Shown here: positions 24,566 through 36,568 of the stretch, in pieces | Layout of the letters: each line of letters opens with the position of its first letter | How positions within the stretch are numbered: the stretch's first letter is position 1 | From: Mauremys mutica | Taxonomy: Eukaryota; Chordata; Testudines; Geoemydidae | Reading direction: 5' to 3' | Assembly (NCBI RefSeq): GCF_020497125.1 | Contig: NC_059079.1 | Span: 14,961,553 to 15,025,552 of the forward strand | DNA: 64,000 nt | Position numbers and translations under genes: made by a program | Notes under the pieces: model-generated | What the model was told of the DNA's origin: nothing | The model's input: only the letters and a program-made list of their open reading frames with translations | Database searches by the model: none

Positions 24566-26960
24566 CGGAGGATCAGAACATGTTCTGTGGCCTCTACGCT
24601 TTCCAACTGACAGCACAAGAACTAACCTAACTTAGGCACCTAAATCACATTGATTTCAATGGTCCAGGATCATGCCTTTGTTAATAAATAGCTTGAATTT
24701 GATTCACTGTTATTGATGGGCCATTTCTCTGAAAATCACAATTAGGTGAAATTATGGGGTATAAATTCACACAAAACAGCACGTTTTCTATGCAAGGTTC
24801 TGCAGAACAAACACTGTAATTTCAACTCAGCCACACCAAAACACTACCCATGCTTTTTGTTCAGGGCCATGCATGGGCACTTGAAAACAAAGTGGAAATA
24901 AATGGTCATAAAGTCATATAGAACATCTGTCTGCATTATAATGCAAAATGTAGACCATATCTGGATGTCTCAAAAGTATGTCTTTAAACTTTTTAGTGCT
25001 ATGGCTACAGGCTTTCAACATGCAATAGGTATACGCTTGTGTTTGTATTGCAATACCGAATCCTACTCTCATCCAATGCATCAGGAATCCATTAACGTAA
25101 TAGAAGTTTGATAACCAGTTGTAACAGTATATGGTTACAGTATGGCTGGGGTCTGGGTTCTTCAGCTGAGACACCCTCTCAGTGAGTGTTGGAAGCCTGC
25201 AGAGGGATGCCACGTGTGTCGTGCTGACTCATTGTAGAGGTAGCTTGATATTCCACCTTGGATACATGGGAGGTCAGAGAGGCACTTGAAGTACAAGGAT
25301 CTAAGGTTTGAGACTCAGAAATATGAAGGAAGGGAAGGGTCAGCCAGGAGACCAGCCAAGACTAAGCAGGCTTAGGCTGAGATTTGCATAGTTACTTTTG
25401 AGTTACTTTGTTAAAAAAGCCAAACCTGAAGAAGTGGGTACATTTTCACCCTGCATAGTGTATGCAAGCTACATTTTGGAGCAGAGTAGGAATGCCAGTT
25501 TTTTTTCTCACAACCCTGCTAAAAATGCTGTGCTGCTACTTATAAAACATAAATGCATTAGCCTGCTGTACAGTGTTTTGACAATTGTCAGTATTAACCA
25601 AAGGCTTTGTGAGAACATTACTTTCCAAGCACTTAATGTACAGAGACATATGTTGCTGGTTAATGATAAATGGAATGTAGGAGATCTGAATTTGCAGGCT
25701 GTATGGTATTAACTAATTGAGCACCACACCCCTAGGTGCCACAGGGCTTTGGGTTGGTAATAAACAATGTGCTGTCATGGAGACCTGCTGGTCTACTTTG
25801 ATGGTTTGACATTGCTGTCCCTTGAATAGCTAAGTAGCTGTAGCTCTGGGAGCTTGATAGTAACTATTCCCAAAGCTTTCTCTAATACTGTACATAGGAA
25901 CAGCATAAAATAAAAGCATACCGGGGATCCCATTGTAACTAATGTATTGATTACAAATACCAACTACGGTTGCATTCACAGTTAGGGACAATTTAATTAA
26001 ATGAAATATTTTGAGGAAATAGTTGAAGTAGCTTCATGTTTAGTTCAAACAAGGGCCTTGATTCAGCTCTGGTATCCACTGGCTTCTAGAAATGTCATAT
26101 AACCCAAATTTGGGATAACGGCAGTGAGGGTTGAGGGAGGAGGTGTGGCTGGAGCACAGTGTGCTGCAGCAGGTCACGGCTCCGCATTGCCTCCAAGAAG
26201 CAGAGCATAGTTAGAGTTGCTCTAACTGATGCCAGGGGCCAACCAGAATATAGGGAGCATGAAGGTGGCCTGTGCCCTCCTCTTTCCATTCTTGCCGCAA
26301 CCGCGGGCATGGGGGAGCAGAGAAGTGCCTTGTCCTCTTGCCTTGCAGATGAACCGCTCTGCTGGTTGAACTAAATCACCTCTAATTCAGTCTCACTGTG
26401 CCTCACGTTACCCACCTGTTAAAACAGGTAAAATACTTATTTACCCACCTCACAGGGCGTTTGAGAAATCAGAAACCACGTGTGTTATTGCACTACTCCA
26501 GCCTACGGCGGCACTGGTATTTTAAAAGCTTCTAGCATCTCATTTCTTAAAAGGACCTGTTTTAGATTTATGCACTAACAATACATTTGCGGAGCATTTC
26601 ATTATATCAAGTAAAAATCTTTTTTTTTTCTTTTTTTTAAAGCCAGGCTAACCTGGTATTAGTTATAATCAAGAAGCAGCTAATTCTTTTCAGCACATTT
26701 GTATTTAAATGCACTAGTTGTTTAATGCAGTGCAGTTTTCTTTAATTTTCTATAATTTTGCACCAAGACACAGAATATCTTTTTTTTTTATGTTGGCGTT
26801 TGATACTTTGACGCATTCAAAATGAGATAATGTTTTCTGGCATCATAATATGTTTTGGAATTTAAATATATGTCCTATCTGGATCTCAAAGCATTTAATT
26901 ACACAGCACTCCAGGTATCTGATACTGTTCAAAGCACCAAAGGTCATGATGAGCTCTATT
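24566..26960. other. Stretch without recognisable gene
   Basis: No exon or RNA gene is supported. A short hAT-like relic phrase lies at about 24625-24660 (cttaggcacctaaatcacat). A MIR-like piece lies near 26380-26460 (tgttaaaacaggtaaaatac, then cctcacagggcg). T-rich runs occur at 26620-26640 and 26781-26790. Confidence 0.45.
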
Positions 26961-28025
26961 CTTAAGAACATAAGAAAAGCCATACTGGGTTGGACCGACG
27001 GTCCATCTAGCCCAGTGTCCTGTCTTCCAACAATGGACAGTGCCAGATGCTTCAGATGCAATGAACAGAATGGGGCAATTACTGAGTGATCCATCCCCTG
27101 TTGTCCTGTCTCAGCATCTGGTAGTCAGAGATTTAGAGATACCTGTAGCAAATGGTTGTATCCCTTACCATCTTGATAATAGCCATCGATGGACCTATCC
27201 TCCAGAAACTTATCTAATTCCTTTTTTTTTTATCCTTGTACTTTTGGCCTTCACAATATCCCCTGGCAACGAGCACACACTGCACAGTCAACACGTGGAA
27301 AAGTAGTACTTCCTTTTGTTTGTTTTAAACCTGCTGCCTGTTAATTTCATTGAGTGACCCCTGGTGAAGGGGGTAAATAACACTTCCTTATTCAATTTCT
27401 CCACAATGTTCAGGATTGTATAGATCTCTATCATATCCCACTCACCTCTTAGACATCTCATGTCCAAGCTGAACAGTCTTAGGCTATGTCTGCACTATGC
27501 TACGCAACTCCAGCTACGTGAATAATGGAGCTGGAGTCGACGTACCTTAGGTTGAGTTACTGCAGGGTCTACACCACAGGGGGTCACTGACCTTACTCGT
27601 CTCGTTGGGGGTAGAGTACAGGGGTCGACTGGAGAGTGATCTGCTGTCGATTTGGTGGGTCTTCGCTAGACCTGCTAAATTGACTGCCAGTGGATCTATC
27701 TCAGAGCATGGATCCTGGCTATAATGTAGATATAGCCTTAGTCTTTTTAGTCTCTCTTCATATGGAAGCTGTTCCATTCCCCTAACCGTTATTGTTGCCC
27801 TTCGTCGAAGCTTGTCCAATTGTAATATCTTTTTTCAGATGGGGCAACCAGAACTGCCTGCAGTAGTCAAAGTGTGGGGGTACCATGGATTTATATAGTG
27901 GCTTTATGATCTTTACTGTCTTTTATTATCTATCCCTTTCCTGATGGTTCCTAACGTTCTGTTAGCTCTTTTCATTGCCGCTTCTCTTATTAGAGTCATT
28001 GACAAAACTCCTGTTGATGTCTGTG
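26961..28025 (-). mobile_element. CR1 LINE, split by a Harbinger MITE
   Basis: The 3' end is at 26961 (antisense cttaagaacataagaaaagc). The order then follows CR1: a ggttggaccgacggtccatc phrase, ttaatttcattgagtgaccc and cctctatcata-like sequence up to 27481. It resumes at 27741 with tctctcttcatatggaagct and continues to ccgcttctcttattagagtc. The MITE at 27482-27737 interrupts it. The apparent 90-codon minus frame at 27547-27819 is a chance fusion of CR1 (RRRATITVRGMEQLPYEERL) and MITE sequence. The CR1 frame is otherwise broken. Confidence 0.85.
27482..27737. mobile_element. Harbinger-type MITE inside CR1
   Basis: Starts GGCTATGTCTGCACTATGC and ends ...TATAATGTAGATATAGCC. Both ends are flanked by TTA (27479-27481 and 27738-27740), a perfect Harbinger-type duplication. 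It is 256 bp and non-coding. It is the same family as 7295-7579 but in the opposite orientation. CR1 sequence continues on both sides. Confidence 0.88.
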
Positions 28026-28324
28026 AGTGCACGACTGTGTCACAAAATCCTGAAAAGAATTATAGGAGCAAAATGTATTCTTTAAGGAGGGAGAGGGGAA
28101 AGGGTAGGGCAAGAGTTTTAAGAGTGACTGTTGATTTTAGGTCCCTCAGCTGTGGGGTGCCCCAAAGTACTAGTCACTTGAAACTCTCAGGCCGACTATG
28201 CCTTTTTTTTTTTTAAATATGGGTGAATAAACACTTAGGTAACACTTCCTGGGACTTGCTCCCTCACCACATAAGGACAGCAGCTGGTGTCCCTTCACTT
28301 TGGTTCTGGGGTAACTTGCACCCA

Positions 28325-28560
28325 GCTAGGACCAGTCAACATTTTTTCATCAAAATGTTTTGGACAGAAAATTGAGTTTTGAGGACAGTGTTACTTTCTG
28401 GGAAAAATGGTTGTTTTTTAAATAGCAAAACAGTCTGAAAAACAAAAGTGTTTGGTTTTCAGCCAAACATTTTTCAGTTCTCTGTCACCGTTTTTTTTTT
28501 ATTTTGACAAAAATAAAAATTTACTGGGCGGGGGGGATTTTTTTTTCTGGCCAGTTCTAT
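28325..28560. repeat. AT-rich interspersed repeat (family A)
   Basis: The left end aggaccagtcaacatttttt and the right end ttttttctggccagttct are inverted partners. The interior has catcaaaatgttttggacag and ccaaacatttttcagttct. No target duplication is clear. It is the same family as 7655-7810, 37818-38215 and 54325-54502. Confidence 0.5.
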
Positions 28561-29426
28561 TATGAACTAACCTATTCCCACATGGACCTAAGCAGGGATT
28601 TACTTCTACATAAACATATTGTTACAAGAGGGTGTAATTTACCCTTTCCTGGAAGTGGGGAACACCATCAGAGATACTTGCTTGAACCTTTGGAAGATCA
28701 ACCCTTTGGGGTTAACTGTATTTCAAAACCTCCCTCCACTGATAGCAGGCTAATTTTTAATTGATACACTTAAATCAACTGCTTTATGGACAGACATTTG
28801 TTCATTATGAACTCATTTTTACACACGGCTTCCCTCAGGGAAAGCGAGCTAATATCATTCCATCAGCAGTCAGGTACATTAGAGAAACAACTGCAATATG
28901 TCTCTCTCTGGTGTGTTTTGATGGCACTCATTTCTTCTGGCATGCTTTTAGGTCTCAGTGATTTAGAAGTGTCAGCTCCTGTAGCTGTAAGAAAACATTT
29001 ATGATGGATTTATAACACTCAGACTCCTGAAAATGGCTACGAATTTGCTTGTGGGACAAAACTAGTTTGTTGTTCAAAAAAAGTGCTTCCTAAATCCCAT
29101 CCTCTGTTTAGTCAAACATTTTAGCTTAATTACAATAGTCTGACTGCTGTTTATCAAATCTACAGGGCAGGGGTGGCTATTGAATTTGGAGGCAGGAATA
29201 CAGCTATTTTCTTTAACAGTGAATTTCTCTTCTTAGGTGTCATTAGAATTGTTCCACATAGAGGTTCAAAAGATGTCGGCACCTGTATCTAAAAGGAACG
29301 TACAATGAAGAGTTCCCTAGATTAGGAAGTGCTAGAGATGTGCCATGCAGTTTAGGAAAGAGCTCTGCTGATACCCTTCTTGACAGCAAATCAGGATGAT
29401 TATTATTGTGTTTTTGTGTTCATAGT
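28561..29426. other. Stretch without recognisable gene
   Basis: Open frames here are short and motif-free. No repeat family is recognised. Confidence 0.45.
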
Positions 29427-30026
29427 TAGGGCCTTACCAAATTAATGGCCTTGGAAAAACGTGTCACGGACTGTGAAATCTGGTCTTTTGTGTGCTTTTA
29501 CCCTATACTATACAGATTTCACTGGGGGGAAACCAGTGTTCCCCAAATTGGGGCAGTTACAGGGTGGGTCACAAGGTTATTTTAGGGGGGTTGTAGTATT
29601 GCTGCCCTTACTTCTGTGCTGCCTTCAGAGCTGGGCGGCTAGAGAGTGGCAGCTGCTGACTGAGGGCCCAAGTCTGCAGGCAGTAGCGCAGAAGTAAGGG
29701 TGGCAATACCATACCCTGCCATCCTCACTTCTGTGCTGCCTTCAGAGCTGGGCTCCCAGCCAGTAGCCGCCACTCTCCAGCTGCCCAGCTCTTAAGGTAG
29801 CATCGCCAGCAGCAGCAGCAGTGCAGAAGTAAGGGTAACAATACCGCAACCCCCTGAATAATTACCTTGCAACCCCCGCCACAACTCCTCTTTTGGGTCA
29901 GGAACTCTGCAATTACACTACCATGAAATTTCAGATTTAAATAGCTGAAATAATGAAACTTACAATTTTTAAAATCCTCTGACCATGAAATTGACGAAAA
30001 TGGACCATGAATTTGGTAGGGCCCTA
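29427..30026. mobile_element. hAT-like MITE (TAGGGCC ends)
   Basis: The left end TAGGGCCTTACCAAATTAAT and the reverse complement of the right end, TAGGGCCCTACCAAATTCAT, form a clear terminal inverted repeat. The interior has a duplicated, inverted-looking block around cttctgtgctgccttcagag (seen near 29608 and 29730) and AT-rich sequence before the right end. It is the same family as 55268-55801, where an exact 8-bp duplication supports hAT. Here I see no clean duplication. Confidence 0.75.
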
Positions 30027-30065
30027 GTATTGGTATCTCTTGGTGCTAGGCGCTGTCCAGACACA

Positions 30066-30662
30066 CAGGATCACAGAAAATTAGGGTTGGAAAAGACCTC
30101 AGGAGGTCATCTTGTCTAACCCCCTGCTCAAAGGAGGACCAATCCCCAACTAAATCATCCCAGCCAGGGCTTTGTCAAGCTGGGCCTTAAAAAACACTAA
30201 GGATGGAGATTCCACCACCTCCCTAGGTAACCCATTCCAGTGCTTCACCACCCTCCTAGTGAAATAGTGTTTCTTAATATCCAACCTAGACTTCTCCACT
30301 GCAACTTGAGACCATTGCTCCTTGTTCTGTCATCTACCAACACTGAGAACAGCCAAGCTCCATCCTTTTTGGAACCCTCCCCCCTTCAGGCAGTTGAAAG
30401 CAGCTATCAAATCCCCCCTCTTTGTTTCTTCAGACTAGATAAGCCCAGTTCCCTCAGCCTCTCCTCGTAAGTCACGTGCCCCAGCCCTCTGATCATTTTC
30501 GTTGCCCTTCACTGGACTCTCTCCAATATGTCCACATCCTTTCTGCAGTGGGGGGTCCAAAACTGGACAAAATACTCCTGATGTGGCCTCACAGTGCCGA
30601 ACAGAGGGGCATAATCACTTCCCTCGATCAGTTGGCAATGCTCCTACTAATGCAGCCCAATA
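30066..30662 (-). mobile_element. CR1 LINE 3' portion (second lineage)
   Basis: The antisense CR1 3' end (ttagggttggaaaagacctc) starts near 30068. It continues with gagattccaccacctcccta, ccattgctccttgttctgtc and gttgcccttcactggactct, the normal order of the RT C-terminus and 3' region of avian/reptile CR1. It differs from the copy at 48851-50470, so it is a separate CR1 lineage. Frames are broken and it is truncated at the 5' side. Confidence 0.88.
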
Positions 30663-30720
30663 TGGATAACATAGGAAGACACAGACCCTACCCTAAAGAA
30701 CTTACAGTCTAAACGGAGAA
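30663..30720. repeat. CORE-like dispersed repeat piece
   Basis: The phrase acagaccctaccctaaagaa followed by cttacagtctaa is shared with 34555-34605 (agtagcccttgccctgaaaa, tttacaatctaa) and 50500-50530. It is an old dispersed family that I cannot name with certainty. Confidence 0.45.
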
Positions 30721-31164
30721 GACTGACTGGGGGTGGGGGACTGGAATGATTAATGAAAGAATAAGAATAAATGAAAGTGGAATTCCATAGATGAATTCCA
30801 ACTCTGAGCTCAAACACTGGGGGCTCAGTCCTGCTGTCCTCAGTCAACGAAAAATCCCATTGTGCTTCTGGCCATACTACTCCCAGCATAAAGATAATAA
30901 GGGTTTGTAAATACTTTCTTGGACACAGATGTAGCTAAGCATTATTTTCCACTGAAATTCTGAGTGGGAAGCTTGTTGTTAAATGGGACCCTTCACAGTC
31001 AGATCCCCAGTTCTGCAAAATGTCCTTATGCCACTAGAGCCAAGAGAAACATCTGCAGTAAGCCCCTGAGCAATGGCGTGCTCCATTTTTATCAACTTGA
31101 AACTCATTCTGAGTTCATAGAGAGGCTTCCTGAATGTCCCTAGAGAATTGATGAGATTGTGGTG

Positions 31165-31345
31165 AAGGCCATCCTGGACTGGGATTCAGAATATCTGAAT
31201 TTACTTCCTGGCTTCACCACAGGCTTCACCTTGGGCTAGTCATTAAACCCCTCCCTTTCTTAGTTCCCTTTCTATAAAAATGGGAATGACAATACTTCCT
31301 TCTCAGACAAGAGTGTTGCGAGTACTATATTCAATGTAGCTGATT
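31165..31345 (+). repeat. MIR SINE relic
   Basis: Nearly the whole MIR order is present in the sense direction: gactgggattcagaatatct, cctggcttcaccaca, gggctagtcattaaac, then tataaaaatgggaatgacaa and the final direct-repeat-like atagct..agtgctcag region. It is diverged and non-coding. Confidence 0.7.
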
Positions 31346-33095
31346 AGTGCTCAGAAGCTGTGGTGAAGGGAGCTATCGTAGAGAGATTTGAGCCACCCTG
31401 GGGTGAATTTCTGGACTGAGCTCCCTCCAGAAAGTGCAACTTCACACTTGCAAATACTCATGCACATGAATAACTCAAATGTGGTTTCCTACATATGTGA
31501 AGTTACACATGCATGTGTTTGCAGGCTTGGCTCCTACATTTGAGGATTTTTTTAAATTTCTGAATGAATCTGTGCTGTCAGGTCAGAGGAGCTGTGTTTG
31601 GGTGCAGGGCTTATCTGCCAGGATCTAGAATGTCCCATGATTGAGAGAACCTGGCTTTTTCTAATCAAAATCAGCCAAGAGCCTTTCTCCCCCCTCATCA
31701 GTTTCTGTAACATCTTCCATCCCCTAAGAAGGATTTAGCTCCTACTGAAGGCTACCCCAAAACACCTCAAAGTGCATCTCTTGTAGTGCCCTAGGGAATT
31801 TACTGGTCTATAATTCAGAACCAACCACACTTCCTTTATGACCATGTTCTCTGGCAAGCCCTGGACCGAGGGCATGCAGCTGTGGTTTCCCTTCTCTTCA
31901 CGGAGACTGTCAGCCGTCTCTCTGCCGGCCACTAGACAGGGCTTATTTATGTCTCCTCATAGATGCCAGCTTAACAGCAGTGGAAAATGGAAGCCTAGCC
32001 GCTGGCAATTAAACAGGCCCAACAGCAGCTGTGCAAGCTCCCCCGGCAATGTCTCACTTTGCCTTCCCACATCATGGTTTACCTCTCTGGTGATTAGGAG
32101 GTTATTTAAGCTTCATGCCCCTTCTGTCCTTGACCTCTCTGCTGCACGTACCAATTACGAGAGTGGTTTTTGTGGTGTGGACCTCTCTGCTAGGAAATGG
32201 ATAGGGTGCACCAAAGGCCGTCTAGCCAGGGTCAGATGGTTAATGGCTTTTTAGTTGTTACCACACCGGTCTGGATTCAGACCACTCAGCGTTGTAGTGA
32301 GAGGAATGGATGAAGTAGCTGTTTCCTTCTGCTAGCAAATGAAAATTGTTGATGGGTTCACAGGGATAAATCCTGCCTCTTCTTCACCCATGTCTGCAAA
32401 GGGCCCTGCCCCTAGGACAATGAAGAGGATCAGGGAGGTTTTAAGGACCTCTTACAGGGAAAATGGTGTTTCCCACTTATCACTGAGCTTAGCTTTATGG
32501 ATGCTCTAGCCACATGCCAGGAAGGGGGCTTAGGAACTGAGAAGGAAGAGAGATGTGTGACTACACAGACCCCTCAGCCCTGCACTGTGGCCTAAAGGGT
32601 TAATGCAAGCCCAGAGGAGGCTACAGTCGCCTTAAGAGAGCTGGGAGGAAGCCCGTTCTGATCATAGCCGCCCGCCCCCCAGCTTAGCTATTTAAGTTTA
32701 GTTGCGGGGAAGGTATGTTTTTCCTCCACCAAAAGTGAACATTGAGCAAAGCCTTGTCTCACCAAAGTGAACACTGGTGAAATGCTACAAGGGGACCCTA
32801 TGCACTTCTCCTATTGGAAAGGGCCTATAGGTGGGAACTCTTACCTGTTCCCTTGTTTTCATTTCACCAGCTCAGGCCAGATGTCTGCTCCCTCCTCTCA
32901 GCTAGCTGACAGACAGAAGCCTCAAGGGGTTTTGTTAAATGCCATCAGATTGCTACTAACCACCGCTGTGGTGTTCCCCAGACAATGACTTCAAAGAACC
33001 TCTCTTCTACAACTAACGTCTCTAACCACCTTATTAACTGATTACTGGACTAAAATAACAATCAGCACCTCTGCTTGTCCTCTTGCTTATCCAAA
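31346..33095. other. Stretch without recognisable gene
   Basis: No exon is supported. A 138-codon plus frame at 31838-32254 has no motif or coding signature. The 31440-31530 part contains imperfect inverted pieces (ttcacacttgcaaatactca / gaagttacacatgcatgtg), which suggest an old MITE. Confidence 0.45.
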
Positions 33096-33153
33096 ACACA
33101 CACACACACACAGACACAGACACAGACACAGACACACACAGACACACACACAC
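33096..33153. repeat. (CA)n / (CAGACA)n microsatellite
   Basis: A CA-dinucleotide run with regular G substitutions forms a partial hexamer (cagaca) periodicity over about 58 bases. Confidence 0.9.
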
Positions 33154-34398
33154 GATCTGAACGGGTGGGCTAAAAACACAGAAAACAAATGATGATTTCT
33201 TTATTATTCATTACTTATTAATTATAGTTAGTTATTATAAACTCATTCTTATACTAGAACAGTGCAAAAACATTCCAGATTTAGTAAGGGTTACAGAACG
33301 CTGTGAGAGGTAGTGGAATAGGAAAATCTATTTGTGGAATTACACAAGAGACCAAAGTTTGCCCTCATTTGACTTGGGCTTGCACTGATGTAACCCAGAG
33401 AAAATTTTGGCCGGATAAACAATACAATGAATTTTCCTTTAGCAGCTGACTTCAATTCACCTGTTCAAAATCTGTATCAGTCAAGGCAAAAGCATCTACT
33501 CTGTAACTCTGAAAAGCACAAATGAATAAATTCTCTGCCTTGCACCTGGTGCAGCTATGTAGCCCCAGATAAAGTGGGTGCAAAATGCAACCGGACCAGA
33601 ATGGTCATGTTAAATGCCCACCTTGCATGAGTGCTAATGCCTATACAAGGTGCAATGCACTGGGGAATTCGAGCCCAAGAGAAGAGCAGGTGGATGATCT
33701 GCAGACTTCTTCCACTTAAGTTTTTGTGGGCAGTTCTATTAGAAACAAACCACTGCAAGCAAACTGCCAGTTTCCTTTCTTCACTTTCTTCTGTAGTGCA
33801 GAAATTCCATATTTTAATATAGCTACCCCCTCTAGCTCTCTCTGATGTCTGAAAATGATGTATTATTACCGTCTTTTTTTTTTAACTTCCAGAAATTAAA
33901 AAGGCTTTGCTCCAGGGTAGAGACAGTCTAAAAGCTTGTGCTAATAAATGTACGCAGGTTTAGTGGAGCTCAATGCAGATTCTGCTTCAAGTGCTTTTTA
34001 AAGGCATTATCACCTTTAAGTAAATACAATGGAAGACTGCCAAATGTCTGGTTGCTATTCCCTGTAAATTTATGCATTTATATCTTTAATGCAATAAAAT
34101 GTTTAAACTTTCATTGGATTTTGCTAACTGATTTGCAGTTTGAATGGTAGTAATTTTATGCATTTATCAATTACCTTTTAAGTGGCTGCTATAATATTTC
34201 TGTTTAGGCAGGCAAAGCACACTCACTAAACCACTCTTCATCTAAATTAGATTTTGTACGAAGTCTTCAAGTGATCACAAATGAGTTGCCATATCCAAAG
34301 TATAAAGCTTGTAGAACTCCTGTAGGTCTTTGCTGAAGTGAAATTTTTTTTGGATGCTAGAAATATGTTTTTGGAGAATCTCTGTGTATTTATACAGT
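33154..34398. other. Stretch without recognisable gene
   Basis: No exon or confident repeat. The segment 33550-33670 (tgcacctggtgcag, ccttgcatgagtgc) resembles the old repeat family seen at 34399-34770. Confidence 0.4.
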
Positions 34399-34770
34399 AT
34401 GGGCTTGATTCTCCACTGCTGTACACCTTGCATGGTCATGGGCACCTCTGCAAATTGGGCATAAAATGCTACCAAATCAGAAGCCTTATGATTTTTTTAT
34501 CTGTATTGCAGTTATACCAGAAGACCCCAGGCCGATTGTGCAAGGCAATGTACAAACATAAAGGACAAAGAGTAGCCCTTGCCCTGAAAAGTTTACAATC
34601 TAAGAATGCTTATGTTTTAACTGCACTTTACATCGGTGTAAATGGCTCTGCAGGGTGCGAGGTAATGGTGAGTTAGTCCCATGTGCACCTGAAGAATTCC
34701 AGAGTAACTCCACTGGAGTGAGTGGGGCTATAGCAGTGTAAAACGGGTGTAAAATAAGACTCAGGCCCTG
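34399..34770. repeat. MITE-like repeat with a nested CORE-like piece
   Basis: The left end gggcttgattctccactgct and the right end aaataagactcaggccc are inverted-repeat partners (GGGCyTGAtTCT). Between them, at about 34530-34610, is the CORE-like phrase ggcaatgtacaaacataaag followed by tttacaatctaa, apparently a separate insertion. A half copy of the outer family lies near 52945-53015 (atggagaatcaggccctg). Confidence 0.45.
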
Positions 34771-35329
34771 CATATTGATGTTATCCTGCCCATTCCCAAA
34801 CAGATCAGATGGTCTAAACAAGTTGGCAGACTGAAGAGGAGGAGCATTGCTCAAGTGTCAATGTCATTGGCAGCATTGTTAATAGGATTAAGCATAGACT
34901 GAGCCGTAGTAGTACTGAGACAGGAGCAGTATTAGAAATGTATTTGACTAGAGATTTTTGCTGCGAGTTTTGCCAATGGTGGTCCAAATTCTTCTTTGCT
35001 ACAGCCACTGACGTAAGCTAGATTGCGTGTGTTTGTGAGGGACTGACAATAATATCCTGAACAAACCTTATGGTTTTAAGATTAACTTTATTGAATGAAG
35101 TTAAACCTTATTGAATTAGGGTTCCTACCTTTTGGAGTTCATTATATTCTAAATGCAAATGTTGTGAGATTGTGTGGCACTTCTTTAGCAGAAAGACAAG
35201 TTTAATACAGTCTCTGGAAGGTATGAGGAAGTTCCTAGGTCTTTTTAGAACAATAGATGTGAAGTGGATTTCCTTAGGAAATACCTTGAGGTGAGGGGAA
35301 TGCGAATTCTCCCCGGACAAGGCCAACCT

Positions 35330-35900
35330 TTTGAAGATATGCCCTGGGGAGAGAGACCCTTTGTATACTAACTACCTGCTTCTGGAAACTCCAGTTCAGA
35401 GTTCCCTGAACTGTATACAAAAGGATCTGAGCATCTTATGACTGTGCTTGTTCAGTGTTGAAGCTGTGATGAACCACAAAGATACTCCGGGGTGGGGGGG
35501 ATGGGGAGGGGGAGAGATATTAAATCTGCACCTGCCAGAGCCCATATGAGAGTTGGGATGAACTCTGTTCTTTCATTGGTTTTCACGTTTTCTTTATAGT
35601 GCTTTAAACCTTAAGAATAAAATAGACTTGCTTAGAAAGAACGGTGTGGTAACTTATATCTGTAGCAATCGCTCTGTTATCTGTCTGACGAGAAAGCAAG
35701 CAAGTGCCCTAGGCGAACTCTCTGCTGGGGAATGACGCAATGCAGGCAAGAGAACTGTCCAACTTGAGAATACCCTGCTCAGAAGGGGGAGAGACGGGTC
35801 TCACCCAAGAGAGACAACAGCTGGGAAGCTGAAAGCTAAGAGTGGGTGCCCTTGCTGAACCATTGAGGGAAATACATGTGCAGTTGCCCGAACTGTGACA
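35330..35900. repeat. LTR-like or unclassified repeat
   Basis: It contains a promoter-distal AATAAA (near 35615, aagaataaaatagacttgct), followed by gtggtaacttatatctgtag and a 250-base tail ending cccgaactgtgacag, an arrangement common in long-terminal-repeat-like families. No matching TG...CA ends or target duplication could be fixed. A G-rich run lies at 35488-35512. Confidence 0.3.
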
Positions 35901-35975
35901 GTATGTATCTGAGAGGATAGATAGCCCCCAGTGATGGTGGCATACAGCAGTGAGATATACAGGTAGTAGAACTAA

Positions 35976-36196
35976 GGGTATGTCTACACTGCAATTAGAC
36001 ACCCATGGCTGGCCCATGCCAGCTGAGGGACTCTCAGCGCTCAGGCTAAGGAACCTCGCAGGCTCCTAGAGCTCAGGTTCCACCCCAAGCTGGAATTTCT
36101 GTACTGCAGTTAAACAGACTCTTAACCTGAGCCCCGTAAGCCCAGTCAGCTGGCATGGGCCAGCCATGAGTTTTTAATTGCAGCGTAGACATATCC
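35976..36196. mobile_element. Harbinger-type MITE
   Basis: The termini are GGGTATGTCTACACTGCAAT and, as reverse complement of the right end, GGATATGTCTACGCTGCAAT: an inverted repeat of about 22 bases with two or three differences. It is 221 bp and carries a second internal inverted pair (gctggcccatgccagct / agctggcatgggccagc). The left flank ends TAA while the right flank begins TCT, so the target duplication is not preserved. Confidence 0.8.
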
Positions 36197-36424
36197 TCTA
36201 AGCCCAGAGAGGGACTGCAGGCTTCCACAGTGCAACCTCTTTCTGCTCTCACTGCTTGGCCTTATACCAGTCCTGCCTCCTCCTGCTTAGCCAGGCTCCA
36301 TCCTCAATCAGGGATTGCTTATAAAAACTAATCCTCCCTCAGGTGTGACCTAACAGGTTAATTGGTCCCTTCTGAGTCTTCTTAACCCTTTCCAGGCTAG
36401 TGAGGGATGAACATCCCATCACAG

Positions 36425-36568
36425 AAGGGCATTATACTCATTTGAGGGATGGGGAAACTGAGGCACAGATTAGTGTCTCCGTGGATTGTTGTTAGAGAAG
36501 GGATTAGAATACAGATCTCCTGATTTTCAGCTCTGCGCTTTAACCACTAGGCAACTCTTCCTCCAAAT
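36425..36568 (-). repeat. MIR SINE relic
   Basis: The antisense MIR order is ggatggggaaactgaggcac, agaagggattagaatacaga, then ctcctgattttcagctctgc and gctttaaccactaggcaa. This is a typical antisense copy; ends are approximate. Confidence 0.75.

Noticed and set aside
27547..27819. 90-codon minus-strand frame with reverse-transcriptase-like start
   Set aside because: A chance fusion across the border of CR1 and the inserted MITE; not a gene.
33096..33153. Regularly spaced short repeats suggesting a CRISPR-like array
   Set aside because: It is a CA-type microsatellite without unique spacers, in eukaryotic DNA.
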